Origin: Marinobacterium alkalitolerans
Lineage (GTDB): Bacteria > Pseudomonadota > Gammaproteobacteria > Pseudomonadales > Balneatricaceae
Assembly (NCBI RefSeq): GCF_017776525.1
Contig: NZ_JACVEW010000002.1
Span: 155,376 to 219,375 of the forward strand
Reading direction: 5' to 3'
Length of the DNA stretch: 64,000 nt
Each line of letters starts with the position of its first letter. Positions within the stretch are counted from its first letter, which is position 1. Below are positions 23,910 to 33,797 of the stretch, in pieces. Below the pieces are notes generated by a model, which made no database searches, was not told where the DNA came from, and saw only the letters and a program-made list of their open reading frames with translations. Position numbers and translations under genes: made by a program.

Positions 23910-26900
23910 ATGAAATGGCCAGCGTGGGTAACTGTGTGGCTGGGCCTTTGCTTGCTGGCGGTACCTTTGACAAGCTGGTCGCTGGAGTCTGAGCCGCAAG
24001 CCTACAGGTATTTGACCGAAGATGAGCAGGCTTGGCTTGAACAGCATCCGGTCATACGAATAGGCGTGGACCCGGACTGGCGGCCATTTGAGTTCGTTGA
24101 CCCGCGGGCCGGATACCAGGGCATTATCGCTGACTACGTAGGGCTGTTATCGGAGCGACTTGGGGTTCAGTTTGAACCTCAGCAGGCAGCAACCTGGAGC
24201 GAGGTGCTCGCTAAATACGACCGTGGCGAGATCGACTTGATTCCCGGGTTGTCTTCAACCTTCGAACGCCGTAAGCGTTTTCTGTTTACACAGCCGTACA
24301 TGAATATACCCACGGTTGTGATTACACGCCGTGAAACGCAGGTTTTACCGAGTCTGCTGGCATTTCAAAGTCTCAAACTGGGCGCTGTTGAAGGTTATGC
24401 CGTAACGGACTGGTTGTCAGAAAACTACCCGGATGTCAGCCCGGTTCTGGTCCGGTCGATCAGCCAGGGGTTGCGGCAAGTTTCAGATGGCGAACTGGAC
24501 GGTATGCTGGTCAACCGGTTTTCAGCGCTTGAGCGGGCCGATGCTCTGGGAATAACCAACCTCAAAATCAATTCGACAACCAGCTTTACCTATTCGTTAT
24601 CGCTCGGGGTTCGTCAAGACTGGCCTGAGCTGGTGCGTATTCTCGATAAAGCACTTGCCAGTATCGAACCTTCCACAAAGGATGCCATTCGTAACGATTG
24701 GATCGGCGTCAGGCTGGATTTGACAGCAGGCCTGGGGCTTGAAGACAAGGAGTCGGTACCGCTTCTGCTGTTGGCCTCCATAACGCTAAGCATTTTGCTT
24801 GGCGTTGTTGTATTGAGCGGGTTTTTGGTCCGTCACAAGGCGGATGCGCTCGCATTATACCAGTCGGGCAAACTCCGCCTGTTCGGGGTGCTGGGTATCG
24901 GCTCCGTACTAATGCTGGTGCTTGCCCTGGCGTGGTATTCGCTTCAGCGTGAGGAGGCGATTGCACGCCAACGTGCTGCTGAAGGCATCAGCAGTGTGCT
25001 CCAGTCAACACATGATGCGCTCAGGTACTGGGTGGCAGGGCAGTTAAGGATGGTTGCACTGATCGCAAATGAAGTGGACGCGGGTGCTTTCCTCGTTTCT
25101 GAAACTGCAACGGCTTCTGTAGAAAGAAGGAGTGCGCCCGGCAGGTCTGAGCTCGGCATTCCCGAAAGTATTCCAAACGGCTGGGAACTGACGCTGGCTT
25201 TACGTGATGAGACCCTTGTACTGGATGGTGGTGCACCTGTTGGCCAGCTTATGAAACAGGGTCTGAAAACCGCTCTTGATGATGGAATTCCTGTTTTTAT
25301 TCCGCCGCAAAGGGAACCTGGCACAGATAGGGTTCGCCTCTACTTTGCGGCCCCCGTCAAGGATGAGCAAGGGAGGGTGGTAGCAGCCGTTATTGCAAGT
25401 GTGCCCCCTCGGAGCGAGTTTGCGCGTATTCTGCTCAATGGTCAGATTGGCTCTAAAGGGGAGACCTATGCACTGAATGCCCAGGGTTACATGATCTCTG
25501 AAACACGTTTTGGCAAGGCGCTTGAGAGGGCGGGCCTGCTTGAAGATGGGCAATCCAGCATTTTGAATCTCAGGTTGGCTAATCCTGCGTTTTTGGTGGA
25601 TGGAGAAAGTGGGTATTCAGGGAGGCAGGAGTCAGTAGTGCTGACCCGTGTTGGCCAGGCTCTGGCCACTGGCGGGACCGGCATGCTGCTTTCGGGAAGT
25701 GAGAGCTATCGCGGGGTGCCGGTGCTCAGTGCCTGGCGCTGGGATGCGGATCTGGGGCTGGGGTTGATTACGGAGATGGATGAGGCGGAAGCCCTGGCGG
25801 GCTATCGAGTGTCACGAAACACTCTCTACTCGGTTGTTGGCGTAACGCTTTTCCTGACGATCTGGCTGATGGCCTTCAGTGCGTGGATTGGGGACAGGGC
25901 AAACCGAGCTTTGGCTCGGTCCAGAGATGAGCTGGAAAGCAAGGTGGAGGCGCGCACTTGCGAGCTGAAAAAAAGCCGGGAGCAGTTTCATGCGCTAATG
26001 GAATCCGCTCCTGATGCGATGATTGTGACGAGCGAATCAGGAGAAATCCTGATGATTAATCGTGAGGCAGAGCGCCTGTTTGGTTATGAGCGCAACGAGA
26101 TGATAGGCCAGCCTGTTGAGATGCTGTTGCCCAGTGAGGTGCGGTATAAGCACGTAATTCATCGTCACAAGTTTTCTGGTGAGTCCCGGGCAAGTCCATC
26201 GGGGCAGACGCCGGTGCTGAAGGCTGAAACAAAAAATGGCACGCTGGTGCCGGTTGAAATCAGTTTAAGTCCGATAGAAACCGATGATGGCCTGGTGGTG
26301 GACATCGCGTTAAGGGACGTAACGAAACGCCACAAGGCGGAGATGGAGCTGGCCAGGGCCAAGGAAGTGGCTGAAGAAGCTACCCGGGCGAAATCCCGTT
26401 TTCTGGCGAATATGTCACACGAAATTCGCACCCCGATGAATGCAATCATGGGGATGTCATACCTGGCACTTCAAACCAGCCTTGATCCTCAGCAGCGGAG
26501 CTATATTCAGAAAGTCCATCGTTCGGCCGAAGCGTTGCTGGGCATCCTGAATGACATTCTGGATTTTTCAAAAATCGAAGCCGGCAAGTTGCAACTTGAG
26601 CAGACCGGTTTTCGTCTTGAGGACGTTCTGGACAACCTTGCCAGCCTTATAGGCCTGAAGGCCGATGAAAAAGGCCTCGAGCTGGTGTTCGATTATCCTC
26701 CCGACTTACCCAGCGCGCTTGTGGGAGACCCGCTGAGGCTTGGACAGATCTTGATCAACCTGGGTAACAATGCCGTCAAGTTTACCGAAGCCGGTGAGAT
26801 CGTGGTCAGAGCCCGGGTAGCCGAGGAGTTTGATGAGAGCCTGGTGCTGCAATTTGATGTGCAGGACACGGGTATTGGTATGACGGCTGAACAGCAGGCA

Positions 26901-28604
26901 AGACTATTCGCCTCTTTTTCACAAGCCGATTCATCCACGACGCGCAAGTATGGTGGCACAGGCCTGGGACTGGCAATCAGTAAAGGCCTCATTGAACGTA
27001 TGGGGGGCAGGGTTTGGCTCGAGAGTGAGCTTGGGAAGGGCAGTTGCTTCCGTTTTACGGTACGACTTGGCAAACAGAAGCCTGCAGTCATCACCCGGCA
27101 ATCAGAATGCTCAGCGCTGGGAGATATTCATGTGCTTCTAGTGGATGACAACGAGGCTTCCAGAGATGTTTTGACAGCGATGTTGACATCCTTTGGCATG
27201 CGCGTTGATCGGGCTGAGAATGGTGATGCGGCGCTTGACAAGCTTGAGGCTAACCTCGAGCACGACTCTTATCAATTGCTGCTGCTGGACTGGAAAATGC
27301 CCGGAATGAATGGCGTAGAGCTTGCAAAAACAATGCAGGAAAGGGCCTGCGCTGTCAGGGTGCCAGTCATCATTATGACTACCGCCTATGGGCGGGAAGA
27401 AGCGCGGCAAGCAGCAGCGGGAGTCGATATAAGCGGTTTTATCAGCAAACCGGTAACGCCCTCAAGTTTACTGGACGGGATCATGGTGAGCCTGGGGCAC
27501 CAGGAGGCTGCCTCCAGTACCCGGTACACTCACCGTGATGATGTCAGCACCTTGAGCAAAGGCCTTCAGGGAGCCCATCTCCTTGTCGTTGAAGATAACG
27601 ACTTGAATCAGGAGTTGGTACTTGAATTGCTCAATACACACGGAATTACTGCAGAGCTGGCAAAGAACGGGAAGGAAGCGCTGGACTGGTTGTCCAAAGA
27701 GGCCTTTGATGGCGTGCTAATGGACTGCCAAATGCCGGTTATGGATGGTTATGAGGCGACTCGGCAGATTCGCCAGAATCCTGCATGGGAGGCGTTGCCT
27801 GTACTGGCCATGACCGCGAACGCAATGGCCGGGGATCGTGAAAAGGTGCTGGCAGTGGGCATGAATGACCACATCAGCAAGCCAATCAATGTACGAAACA
27901 TGTTTGAAACCCTGGCGAAGTGGGTACGCCCGCTTCACCCGGACGCACGACCCGTTCAGAGCAGGGGGGATGCTCGGTCTGAGAACCCCGGTGACAGTCT
28001 CCCTGATTTGCCAGGTATTGATCTGGCCGCGGGACTGGCAACCTGTGAGGGGAATAGGGCGCTTTATCGCAAGCTGCTGTTGAAGTTCAAAACCGGACAG
28101 AGCGCGTTTGCTGCCAATTTCAGAGATGCCTGGGGCTCTGGTGACACTGTGGAAGCTGAGCGTTTGGCCCACACTCTCAAAGCAGGTGCCGGAAGTGTGG
28201 GGGCGCTCCATGTGCACGCAGCAGCGGAGTCTCTTGAGAGGGCGTGCCAAGCAGATGCTCGACATGACAAGGTTGAAGGCCTCTTGTTGGCGCTGGAACC
28301 AGAGCTCAAAACTGTCTTGAATGGGTTGAGCGGGCTGAGTATTACCTCGCAGGGACAGGCAGTGGATCAGCAGGCGTTTGATCGCGGGCGGGTGCTCGAG
28401 CTGCTGGCTGAGATGACTTATTTCGCCGAGATGTCCGATACTCGAGCGAAGGATATGCTCAAGGCGCTGAAGGCACTTCGCGGTAGTCGAGCCTATGGCA
28501 AAGCACTTGATGAAATATCATCCAGGCTGGATGAATATCATTTCGACGATGTTGTTCAGTTGTCCAGAAAGCTCAAGCAAGGCCTGGAGAAAAGACGGGT
28601 TTGA
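23910..28604 (+). CDS. BvgS-like hybrid sensor kinase (SBP3-Cache-PAS-HK-REC-REC-Hpt)
   Basis: This 1564-residue protein holds a full phosphorelay. It has a signal peptide (1-27), a periplasmic bacterial solute-binding family 3 domain (about 45-270, [17 protein letters not shown]) and a membrane helix near 283-305. A second helix near 322-345 leads into a Cache-like extracellular domain up to a third helix near 637-660. A PAS domain (690-800) and histidine kinase follow, with H837 in [12 protein letters not shown] and ATPase motif [13 protein letters not shown]. Two receivers carry D1127 (LLLDWKMPG) and D1272 ([11 protein letters not shown]). An Hpt domain has H1421 ([13 protein letters not shown]). 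ATG 23910 is chosen; GTG 23901 is possible. It probably works with the HD-GYP regulator 170 bases downstream. Confidence 0.88.
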   Translation: MKWPAWVTVWLGLCLLAVPLTSWSLESEPQAYRYLTEDEQAWLEQHPVIRIGVDPDWRPFEFVDPRAGYQGIIADYVGLLSERLGVQFEPQQAATWSEVLAKYDRGEIDLIPGLSSTFERRKRFLFTQPYMNIPTVVITRRETQVLPSLLAFQSLKLGAVEGYAVTDWLSENYPDVSPVLVRSISQGLRQVSDGELDGMLVNRFSALERADALGITNLKINSTTSFTYSLSLGVRQDWPELVRILDKALASIEPSTKDAIRNDWIGVRLDLTAGLGLEDKESVPLLLLASITLSILLGVVVLSGFLVRHKADALALYQSGKLRLFGVLGIGSVLMLVLALAWYSLQREEAIARQRAAEGISSVLQSTHDALRYWVAGQLRMVALIANEVDAGAFLVSETATASVERRSAPGRSELGIPESIPNGWELTLALRDETLVLDGGAPVGQLMKQGLKTALDDGIPVFIPPQREPGTDRVRLYFAAPVKDEQGRVVAAVIASVPPRSEFARILLNGQIGSKGETYALNAQGYMISETRFGKALERAGLLEDGQSSILNLRLANPAFLVDGESGYSGRQESVVLTRVGQALATGGTGMLLSGSESYRGVPVLSAWRWDADLGLGLITEMDEAEALAGYRVSRNTLYSVVGVTLFLTIWLMAFSAWIGDRANRALARSRDELESKVEARTCELKKSREQFHALMESAPDAMIVTSESGEILMINREAERLFGYERNEMIGQPVEMLLPSEVRYKHVIHRHKFSGESRASPSGQTPVLKAETKNGTLVPVEISLSPIETDDGLVVDIALRDVTKRHKAEMELARAKEVAEEATRAKSRFLANMSHEIRTPMNAIMGMSYLALQTSLDPQQRSYIQKVHRSAEALLGILNDILDFSKIEAGKLQLEQTGFRLEDVLDNLASLIGLKADEKGLELVFDYPPDLPSALVGDPLRLGQILINLGNNAVKFTEAGEIVVRARVAEEFDESLVLQFDVQDTGIGMTAEQQARLFASFSQADSSTTRKYGGTGLGLAISKGLIERMGGRVWLESELGKGSCFRFTVRLGKQKPAVITRQSECSALGDIHVLLVDDNEASRDVLTAMLTSFGMRVDRAENGDAALDKLEANLEHDSYQLLLLDWKMPGMNGVELAKTMQERACAVRVPVIIMTTAYGREEARQAAAGVDISGFISKPVTPSSLLDGIMVSLGHQEAASSTRYTHRDDVSTLSKGLQGAHLLVVEDNDLNQELVLELLNTHGITAELAKNGKEALDWLSKEAFDGVLMDCQMPVMDGYEATRQIRQNPAWEALPVLAMTANAMAGDREKVLAVGMNDHISKPINVRNMFETLAKWVRPLHPDARPVQSRGDARSENPGDSLPDLPGIDLAAGLATCEGNRALYRKLLLKFKTGQSAFAANFRDAWGSGDTVEAERLAHTLKAGAGSVGALHVHAAAESLERACQADARHDKVEGLLLALEPELKTVLNGLSGLSITSQGQAVDQQAFDRGRVLELLAEMTYFAEMSDTRAKDMLKALKALRGSRAYGKALDEISSRLDEYHFDDVVQLSRKLKQGLEKRRV

Positions 28605-28773
28605 TTATGCAAAAGCTACGGGCTCGATCTTCGGCTATTATTCAAGCGTGATAAGGAAATTGAGAGGTGCTCTGACTTGCCACACTGCCAGAGGAAAGGT
28701 GCCTGGTATGGCATGCTGTCCATGTTTCAGCAGCACCTAAGGGCAGCCCGTGGTGTAGAAGAGGTGCCAGCTC

Positions 28774-29826
28774 ATGGCCGAAGAAAATACTAGTGCGACG
28801 ATTTTGATCGTTGATGATACACCGGAAAATATCGATATCCTCAACGACATTCTGAGGCCCTCCTATCGGGTAACAGTAGCTCTGAACGGCATGAAAGCCA
28901 TTGCCATTGCAGCAAGCAGCCCTCCGCCCGACCTGATTTTGCTCGATATCATGATGCCCGAAATGGATGGCTATGAAGTGATTCGACGGCTGAAGAGCAA
29001 CCCTGCCACTGCCCGGATCCCCGTGATTTTTGTCACAGCCAAGACAGACGTAAGCGATGAGGAAAAAGGCTTGCAGCTGGGAGCTGTTGACTACATCAGC
29101 AAGCCAATAAGTCCGCCAATCGTCAAAGCCCGCATAAAGACGCACCTTGCGTTGTATGACCAGAACCGTGCGCTTGAAAGCAAAGTCCGGGCTCGAACTG
29201 CAGCGCTGAGGGACTCCCGGCTCCAGATCATCAGGCGCCTTGGAAGGGCCGCAGAGTTCAAGGATAACGAGACCGGCCAGCATGTGATGAGAATGAGTCA
29301 TTACGCACACATTCTCGCTGCTGCGAGGGGCATGGATGAGGCCTGGTGCAGTCTGATTCTGGAAGCGGCACCCATGCATGATATTGGCAAAATCGGTGTG
29401 CCAGACCAGATTCTGTTAAAGCCTGGCAAGCTGACTCAAGAGGAGTGGAGCATCATGAAGCGGCACCCGGAGTTCGGAGCCGAAATCCTGGGGCGCCATG
29501 ACTCGGACCTGCTCCGGATGGCGCGCAGTATAGCCCAAAACCATCATGAGAAATGGGATGGCAGCGGTTACCCCGGAGGCCTGAAAGGGCAGGATATCCC
29601 GATTGAAGGGCGTATTGTAGCTGTGGCCGATGTGTTTGATGCGCTAACCACGGAGCGCCCTTACAAGCATGCCTGGCCGGTGGATGAGGCTCTTGATTAC
29701 CTGCGGCAGGAGGCCGGACGCCATTTTGATCCGGACCTTATTCCTCTATTCATGGACTCTCTGCCATCCATCCTGGAAGTGAAGGCCCGTTATGCCGAGC
29801 ACGTTCCTCTTGATGATGTGAATTGA
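28774..29826 (+). CDS. Response regulator with HD-GYP domain (c-di-GMP phosphodiesterase)
   Basis: The 350-residue protein has an N-terminal receiver (residues 8-125, phospho-acceptor D58 in LILLDIMMPEMDG) and a C-terminal HD-GYP domain. H202-D203 in MHDIGKIGVPD form the metal-binding HD pair, and G265-Y266-P267 occur in HHEKWDGSGYPGG. All signature residues are intact, so it should hydrolyse cyclic di-GMP when phosphorylated. It is likely the output of the BvgS-like kinase upstream, whose Hpt domain would pass phosphate to this receiver. Confidence 0.9.
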   Translation: MAEENTSATILIVDDTPENIDILNDILRPSYRVTVALNGMKAIAIAASSPPPDLILLDIMMPEMDGYEVIRRLKSNPATARIPVIFVTAKTDVSDEEKGLQLGAVDYISKPISPPIVKARIKTHLALYDQNRALESKVRARTAALRDSRLQIIRRLGRAAEFKDNETGQHVMRMSHYAHILAAARGMDEAWCSLILEAAPMHDIGKIGVPDQILLKPGKLTQEEWSIMKRHPEFGAEILGRHDSDLLRMARSIAQNHHEKWDGSGYPGGLKGQDIPIEGRIVAVADVFDALTTERPYKHAWPVDEALDYLRQEAGRHFDPDLIPLFMDSLPSILEVKARYAEHVPLDDVN

Positions 29827-30171
29827 TCAGGCATTGGTGACATCTGCTTTTTGGCAACAGCTCGAAGCCCTGACAGTGGACTCGCCAGTTAATGCTTATC
29901 AGCATGCAGTTATTTCTCACTCTGCGGTACAGGGCTTTTGAGTCCGTTCAAGGGAATAACTAAACAGTTTTTCCAAGATTAGTATTTTGCATTTACCACG
30001 CGCACCAGTATCCCGCCGAACGCAATCTCACCAATAGAAATTCCAATGATTTTAAGGGCCTGCCCTGGTTGCCAAGTCTCGCTTCACGTTTCCCCTTTAG
30101 CGCTTTTCACGTTGAGCCTGCTCTGGCTCAAAACCACCCGCATACCACCGCCCCAAGTGCCCTTGAGCGCC
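29827..30171. other. Intergenic region between signalling genes and the dcw cluster
   Basis: These 345 bases hold no convincing gene. TTGAGCC (30112-30118) and GGCTCAA (30125-30131) form a 7-bp hairpin without a T-tract. The 3' end borders the mra promoter. Confidence 0.5.
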
Positions 30172-30200
30172 TTGCATCCACTGGTCTTACTACCTATAGT
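30172..30200 (+). promoter_or_regulatory. Sigma70 promoter of the dcw cluster (Pmra)
   Basis: TTGCAT (30172-30177) and TATAGT (30195-30200) are separated by exactly 17 bases, a good sigma70 pair. Transcription would start near 30207, just before the MraZ repeats and about 50 bases before mraZ. This is the arrangement known for Pmra in enterobacteria. Confidence 0.7.
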
Positions 30201-30209
30201 GTCGCTTAG

Positions 30210-30244
30210 TGGGAAAAAGTGGATCAATGTGGGGAATTTTGGGT
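30210..30244 (+). promoter_or_regulatory. MraZ operator (four TGGGN direct repeats)
   Basis: TGGGA, TGGAT, TGGGG and TGGGT start at 30210, 30220, 30230 and 30240, a strict 10-base period. MraZ is known to bind TGGGN repeats with 5-base spacers in its own promoter region. A further TGGGA at 30252, off register by two bases, overlaps the ribosome-binding site. The site lies between promoter and start codon, which fits autorepression. Confidence 0.8.
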
Positions 30245-30259
30245 GCTGCGGTGGGAATA

Positions 30260-30712
30260 ATGTTCCGCGGAGTGAATCCGATCAATCTGGACGCCAAGGG
30301 TCGTATGGCATTGCCGTCTCGCTATCGCGAGTCGGTGCGAAGCCATTGCGAGGGCCGCATGGTGGTGACGATTGATACCGAAGACCCTTGCCTGCTGCTG
30401 TATCCACAGCCTGAGTGGGATGAAATCCAGGCAAAAATCGACAGCCTGCCCAGTTTCAACAAGTCGGTTCGGCGCATTCAGCGTCTGCTGACCGGGCATG
30501 CGACGGATCTGGAGCTGGACGCCAACGGGCGAATGCTCCTGCCGGCGCCGCTGCGGGATTATGCCCAACTGGATAAAAAAATCATCCTGCTGGGGCAGGG
30601 CAACAAGTTTGAAATCTGGAGCGAAGCGCTCTGGAACAGCACTCGGGACGAGTATCTGCAGGCGGAAGACAGCGAAGACATTCCGGCTGAATTGCAGACT
30701 CTGTCGCTTTAA
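30260..30712 (+). CDS. mraZ: Transcriptional regulator MraZ
   Basis: The 150-residue protein carries two SpoVT/AbrB-like repeats, each with the D-x-x-G-R signature: residues 11-15 (LDAKGRMALP) and 87-91 (LDANGRMLLP). MraZ forms a ring-shaped oligomer that binds the TGGGN repeats upstream and regulates the dcw operon. ATG 30260 gives the canonical MFRGVNPINLD start, with GGTGGGAA as a usable ribosome-binding site. An upstream in-frame start at 30209 would run through the operator and is unlikely. Confidence 0.95.
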   Translation: MFRGVNPINLDAKGRMALPSRYRESVRSHCEGRMVVTIDTEDPCLLLYPQPEWDEIQAKIDSLPSFNKSVRRIQRLLTGHATDLELDANGRMLLPAPLRDYAQLDKKIILLGQGNKFEIWSEALWNSTRDEYLQAEDSEDIPAELQTLSL

Positions 30713-30731
30713 CTGACGGACTGGAAATACG

Positions 30732-31670
30732 ATGAGTCAGACATTCAGCCATATCACCGTGCTGTTGGACGAAGCTGTACGCGAGCTGGTGCATGATCCG
30801 GACGGGTTCTATATCGACGGAACCTTCGGCCGTGGTGGCCACAGCGCGAAGGTGCTTGAACAGCTGTCCGATCAGGGGCGGCTGATGGCGATTGACAAGG
30901 ACCCCGAGGCAATCGCGCACGCCCATCAGCGTTTTGGGGATGATGCGCGTTTCAGTATCGAGCATGGTTCCTTTGCCGACCTGCAATCTTTTGTTGAGCA
31001 GCGGGGCTTGATGGGACAGGTCAGCGGTGTACTGCTTGATCTGGGCGTAAGCTCGCCGCAGCTTGATGACCCCGAGCGCGGGTTCAGTTTTCTGCACGAT
31101 GGGCCGCTGGATATGCGGATGGACACCACCTCGGGGGAGAGTGCAGCGGACTGGATCAACCGCGCACCTGAAACCGAAATCGCCGATGTGTTGTTCCAAT
31201 ACGGTGAAGAGCGGTTCTCACGCCGGATGGCCCGTGCCATTGTCGAGCAGCGAGCTGAAGAGCCCATCACCACCACGGCGCGACTGGCCCGGATTATCTC
31301 CGAAGCAAATCCGCGCTGGGAAAAGGGCAAGCACCCGGCGACTCGTGCCTTTCAGGGTATCCGCATCCATATCAACCGTGAGTTGGCTGACGTCGAGGCC
31401 TGTCTGGACCAGGCGCTGGAGGTGCTGGCACCCGGCGGCAAGCTGGTCGTGATCAGCTTCCATTCACTGGAAGACCGTTTGGTGAAACGCTTTATCCGTC
31501 GTCATGTGAAGGGCGACGAGCACCTGCCGCCCGGCGTGCCGGTAACGGACGACATGCTCAAGCGCCGTCTGAAGTCAGCCGGCAAGGCAGTCCGTGCCGG
31601 CAAGGATGAACTCAATGTGAACCCGCGTGCACGCAGTGCCGTGATGCGAGCAGCTACCAAGTTGACATGA
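30732..31670 (+). CDS. rsmH: 16S rRNA (cytosine(1402)-N4)-methyltransferase RsmH
   Basis: RsmH (MraW) methylates N4 of C1402 in the ribosomal P-site using S-adenosylmethionine. The 312-residue protein shows the SAM-binding DGTFGRGGHS (residues 29-38), LLDLGVSSPQLDDPERGFSF, and HINRELADVE plus VISFHSLEDRLVKRF in the C-terminal half. It starts 19 bases after mraZ, and its stop overlaps the ftsL start (ATGA). Confidence 0.97.
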   Translation: MSQTFSHITVLLDEAVRELVHDPDGFYIDGTFGRGGHSAKVLEQLSDQGRLMAIDKDPEAIAHAHQRFGDDARFSIEHGSFADLQSFVEQRGLMGQVSGVLLDLGVSSPQLDDPERGFSFLHDGPLDMRMDTTSGESAADWINRAPETEIADVLFQYGEERFSRRMARAIVEQRAEEPITTTARLARIISEANPRWEKGKHPATRAFQGIRIHINRELADVEACLDQALEVLAPGGKLVVISFHSLEDRLVKRFIRRHVKGDEHLPPGVPVTDDMLKRRLKSAGKAVRAGKDELNVNPRARSAVMRAATKLT

Positions 31671-32092
31671 AGGTGTTGGCAAGGCTGAAACAGCGACTGA
31701 ACCCTGCCCGTCTCTGGGCGCCTGTCGGTGAACGGCTGGGTCGGCTGAAGCGGGACAAGCCGCAACAGGCTGAGGAAAAGGGCGAAGAGCTGCCGATGTT
31801 GTCCGGTGGCGAGCTGCTGGCGCCGGTCTCACTGGTCGCAGGGCTGACGCTGCTGGTGATGATCAGTGCCATGATGGTGATTTTTTCAGCCTACGAGTAT
31901 CGCCGCTTGTTCAACCAGCATCAGGTGTTGGTCAGTCAGTGGGACGAGCTGCAAGTGGAATGGGGGCAGTACCTGCTTGAGCAGAGTGTCTGGTCCTCGC
32001 ACAACCGAATTGAAACCCTGGCGGCCGACCAGTTGAACATGGTCGTGCCGGACACAGAAACCATCGAGATCGTACGCCATGAGCAACGCTGA
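31667..32092 (+). CDS. ftsL: Cell division protein FtsL
   Basis: This 141-residue bitopic protein has a cytoplasmic N-terminus of about 50 basic residues, one membrane helix (LLAPVSLVAGLTLLVMISAM region) and a periplasmic coiled coil ending in ETLAADQLNMVVPDTETIEIV, the conserved FtsL tail. FtsL joins FtsB and FtsQ to activate FtsWI at the septum. Its cytoplasmic part is longer than in E. coli. The gene overlaps rsmH by 4 bases and ftsI by 14, so translation is coupled. Confidence 0.9.
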   Translation: MKVLARLKQRLNPARLWAPVGERLGRLKRDKPQQAEEKGEELPMLSGGELLAPVSLVAGLTLLVMISAMMVIFSAYEYRRLFNQHQVLVSQWDELQVEWGQYLLEQSVWSSHNRIETLAADQLNMVVPDTETIEIVRHEQR

Positions 32093-33797
32093 AGATCCGA
32101 TCATGCAGACACACGCAGCACGCAGCTGGCGTATCTGGCTGGTCGTCTTCCTGCTGGTGCTGATTGTGGCGGGGATCACCTCCAAGCTGTTTTCGCTGTA
32201 CGGTGACGATCAGGAATTCCTGCGCAGTCAGGGGGATGCCCGTACCCTGCGTACCATGCTCATCCCGGCCCACCGAGGCCTGATTACGGACCGCAATGGC
32301 GAGCCGCTGGCTGTCAGTGCGCCAGTTGCTACGGTGTGGGCGGATCCGCTGAGAACAGATCTGCAGAATGCGGGGCTGGAACGTCTGGCTCGGCTGCTCG
32401 ATCTGCCGCCGCGAGCACTGATGCAGGATCTGAAAGCCAACCATGAACGCCGCTTCATGTACCTCAAGCGTCAGGTTACGCCGGAGCTGGCTGAAGCGGT
32501 TGAGGCGCTGGATATTGCCGGTATTCATGTGGATCGTGAGTACAAGCGTTATTACCCGGCAGGGGAAGTCACAACCCACCTGGTCGGCTTCACCAACGTT
32601 GATGGTGAGGGCCAGGAAGGGCTGGAACTCGCCTACAACCAGAGCCTGCGGGGGGAACCGGGACGCAAGCTGGTGCTCAAGGACCGGGTGGGGCGCACCA
32701 TCAAGCACATCCGCTCCCTGGAAGCCGCCGACCCCGGTGAAGACCTGCAGTTGAGCATTGATCTGCGCGTACAATACATGGCCTACCGTGAACTGAAAGC
32801 GGCGGTCGAAGTCCATCAGGCCGACTCGGGCTCGGCCGTGGTACTGGATACACGTACCGGAGAGGTGCTGGCGCTGGTTAACCAGCCGTCCTACAACCCG
32901 AATGACCGTGCCAGTCTCGATACGTCTGCGCTGCGCAACCGGGCGCTCACCGACCTGTTTGAACCCGGCTCTACCATCAAGCCCTTTACCGTGGCAGCCG
33001 CCATGATGAGCGGTGATTACACCCGTGAATCCATTGTCGATACTTCACCGGGATACATCCGAGTCGCCGGGGCCAGTATCAAGGATCACCGCAATTACGG
33101 CGAGCTGGATCTGACCGGTATCATTACCAAGTCGAGCAACGTGGGTGTGACCAAACTGGCCCTGTCGATGGAGCCGGATGCCGTGCGCAACCTGTTGCAG
33201 AACGTAGGTCTGGGTCGGGATACCGGTACCGGCTTCCCGGGTGAGCGTACCGGTGTGCTGCCGTTCCTGCAGGAGCGTCAGCGCGTGGAACGGGCCACCA
33301 TGTCTTACGGCTATGGTCTGTCGACCACGCTTTTGCAGCTGGCGCAGGCCTATGTGCCGCTGGCGGCTGACGGCATGATGCGCCCGGTCACCCTGCTTAA
33401 ACAGGATCAGTCACCCGCGGGCAAACGTGTGATGCCGCCGGGTATCGGGCCTCAGGTATTGGAGATGATGGAAACCGTCATCGGTCCCCGGGGGACAGGG
33501 CGTCGTGCAGCCGTTGATGGCTACCGCGTGGGTGGCAAGACCGGTACCGTCCACAAGGCCAGTGCCGGCGGCTATGCAGAAGATAAATATGTAGCGGTGT
33601 TTTCCGGTGTGGCTCCGATCAGTAACCCGCGGCTGGTGATCGCGGTGATGGTGGATAACCCCAAGGGACAGGAATATTACGGTGGTCTGGTGGCGGCGCC
33701 AGTGTTTTCGCGCATCGCATCCGGAGCACTGCGGCTGTTGAACGTGGCGCCGGACAAGTGGCCTGAGCCGGCAGAAGACCAGGTGGCGATGCAATGA
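32079..33797 (+). CDS. ftsI: Septal peptidoglycan transpeptidase FtsI (PBP3)
   Basis: FtsI cross-links septal peptidoglycan as a class B penicillin-binding protein. The 572-residue protein has one N-terminal membrane helix (IWLVVFLLVLIVAGI), a pedestal domain (from PAHRGLITDRNG) and a transpeptidase domain. Active-site S298 lies in FEPGSTIKPF (SxxK), SSN in TKSSNVG is the second motif and KTGTVHKA the third. The start lies inside ftsL and its stop overlaps murE by ATGA. The residue numbering is close to E. coli PBP3 (S307). Confidence 0.97.
   Translation: MSNAEDPIMQTHAARSWRIWLVVFLLVLIVAGITSKLFSLYGDDQEFLRSQGDARTLRTMLIPAHRGLITDRNGEPLAVSAPVATVWADPLRTDLQNAGLERLARLLDLPPRALMQDLKANHERRFMYLKRQVTPELAEAVEALDIAGIHVDREYKRYYPAGEVTTHLVGFTNVDGEGQEGLELAYNQSLRGEPGRKLVLKDRVGRTIKHIRSLEAADPGEDLQLSIDLRVQYMAYRELKAAVEVHQADSGSAVVLDTRTGEVLALVNQPSYNPNDRASLDTSALRNRALTDLFEPGSTIKPFTVAAAMMSGDYTRESIVDTSPGYIRVAGASIKDHRNYGELDLTGIITKSSNVGVTKLALSMEPDAVRNLLQNVGLGRDTGTGFPGERTGVLPFLQERQRVERATMSYGYGLSTTLLQLAQAYVPLAADGMMRPVTLLKQDQSPAGKRVMPPGIGPQVLEMMETVIGPRGTGRRAAVDGYRVGGKTGTVHKASAGGYAEDKYVAVFSGVAPISNPRLVIAVMVDNPKGQEYYGGLVAAPVFSRIASGALRLLNVAPDKWPEPAEDQVAMQ

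Noticed and set aside
30112..30131. TTGAGCC/GGCTCAA hairpin as terminator of the HD-GYP gene
   Set aside because: It is nearly 300 bases past the gene and lacks a T-tract on either strand.
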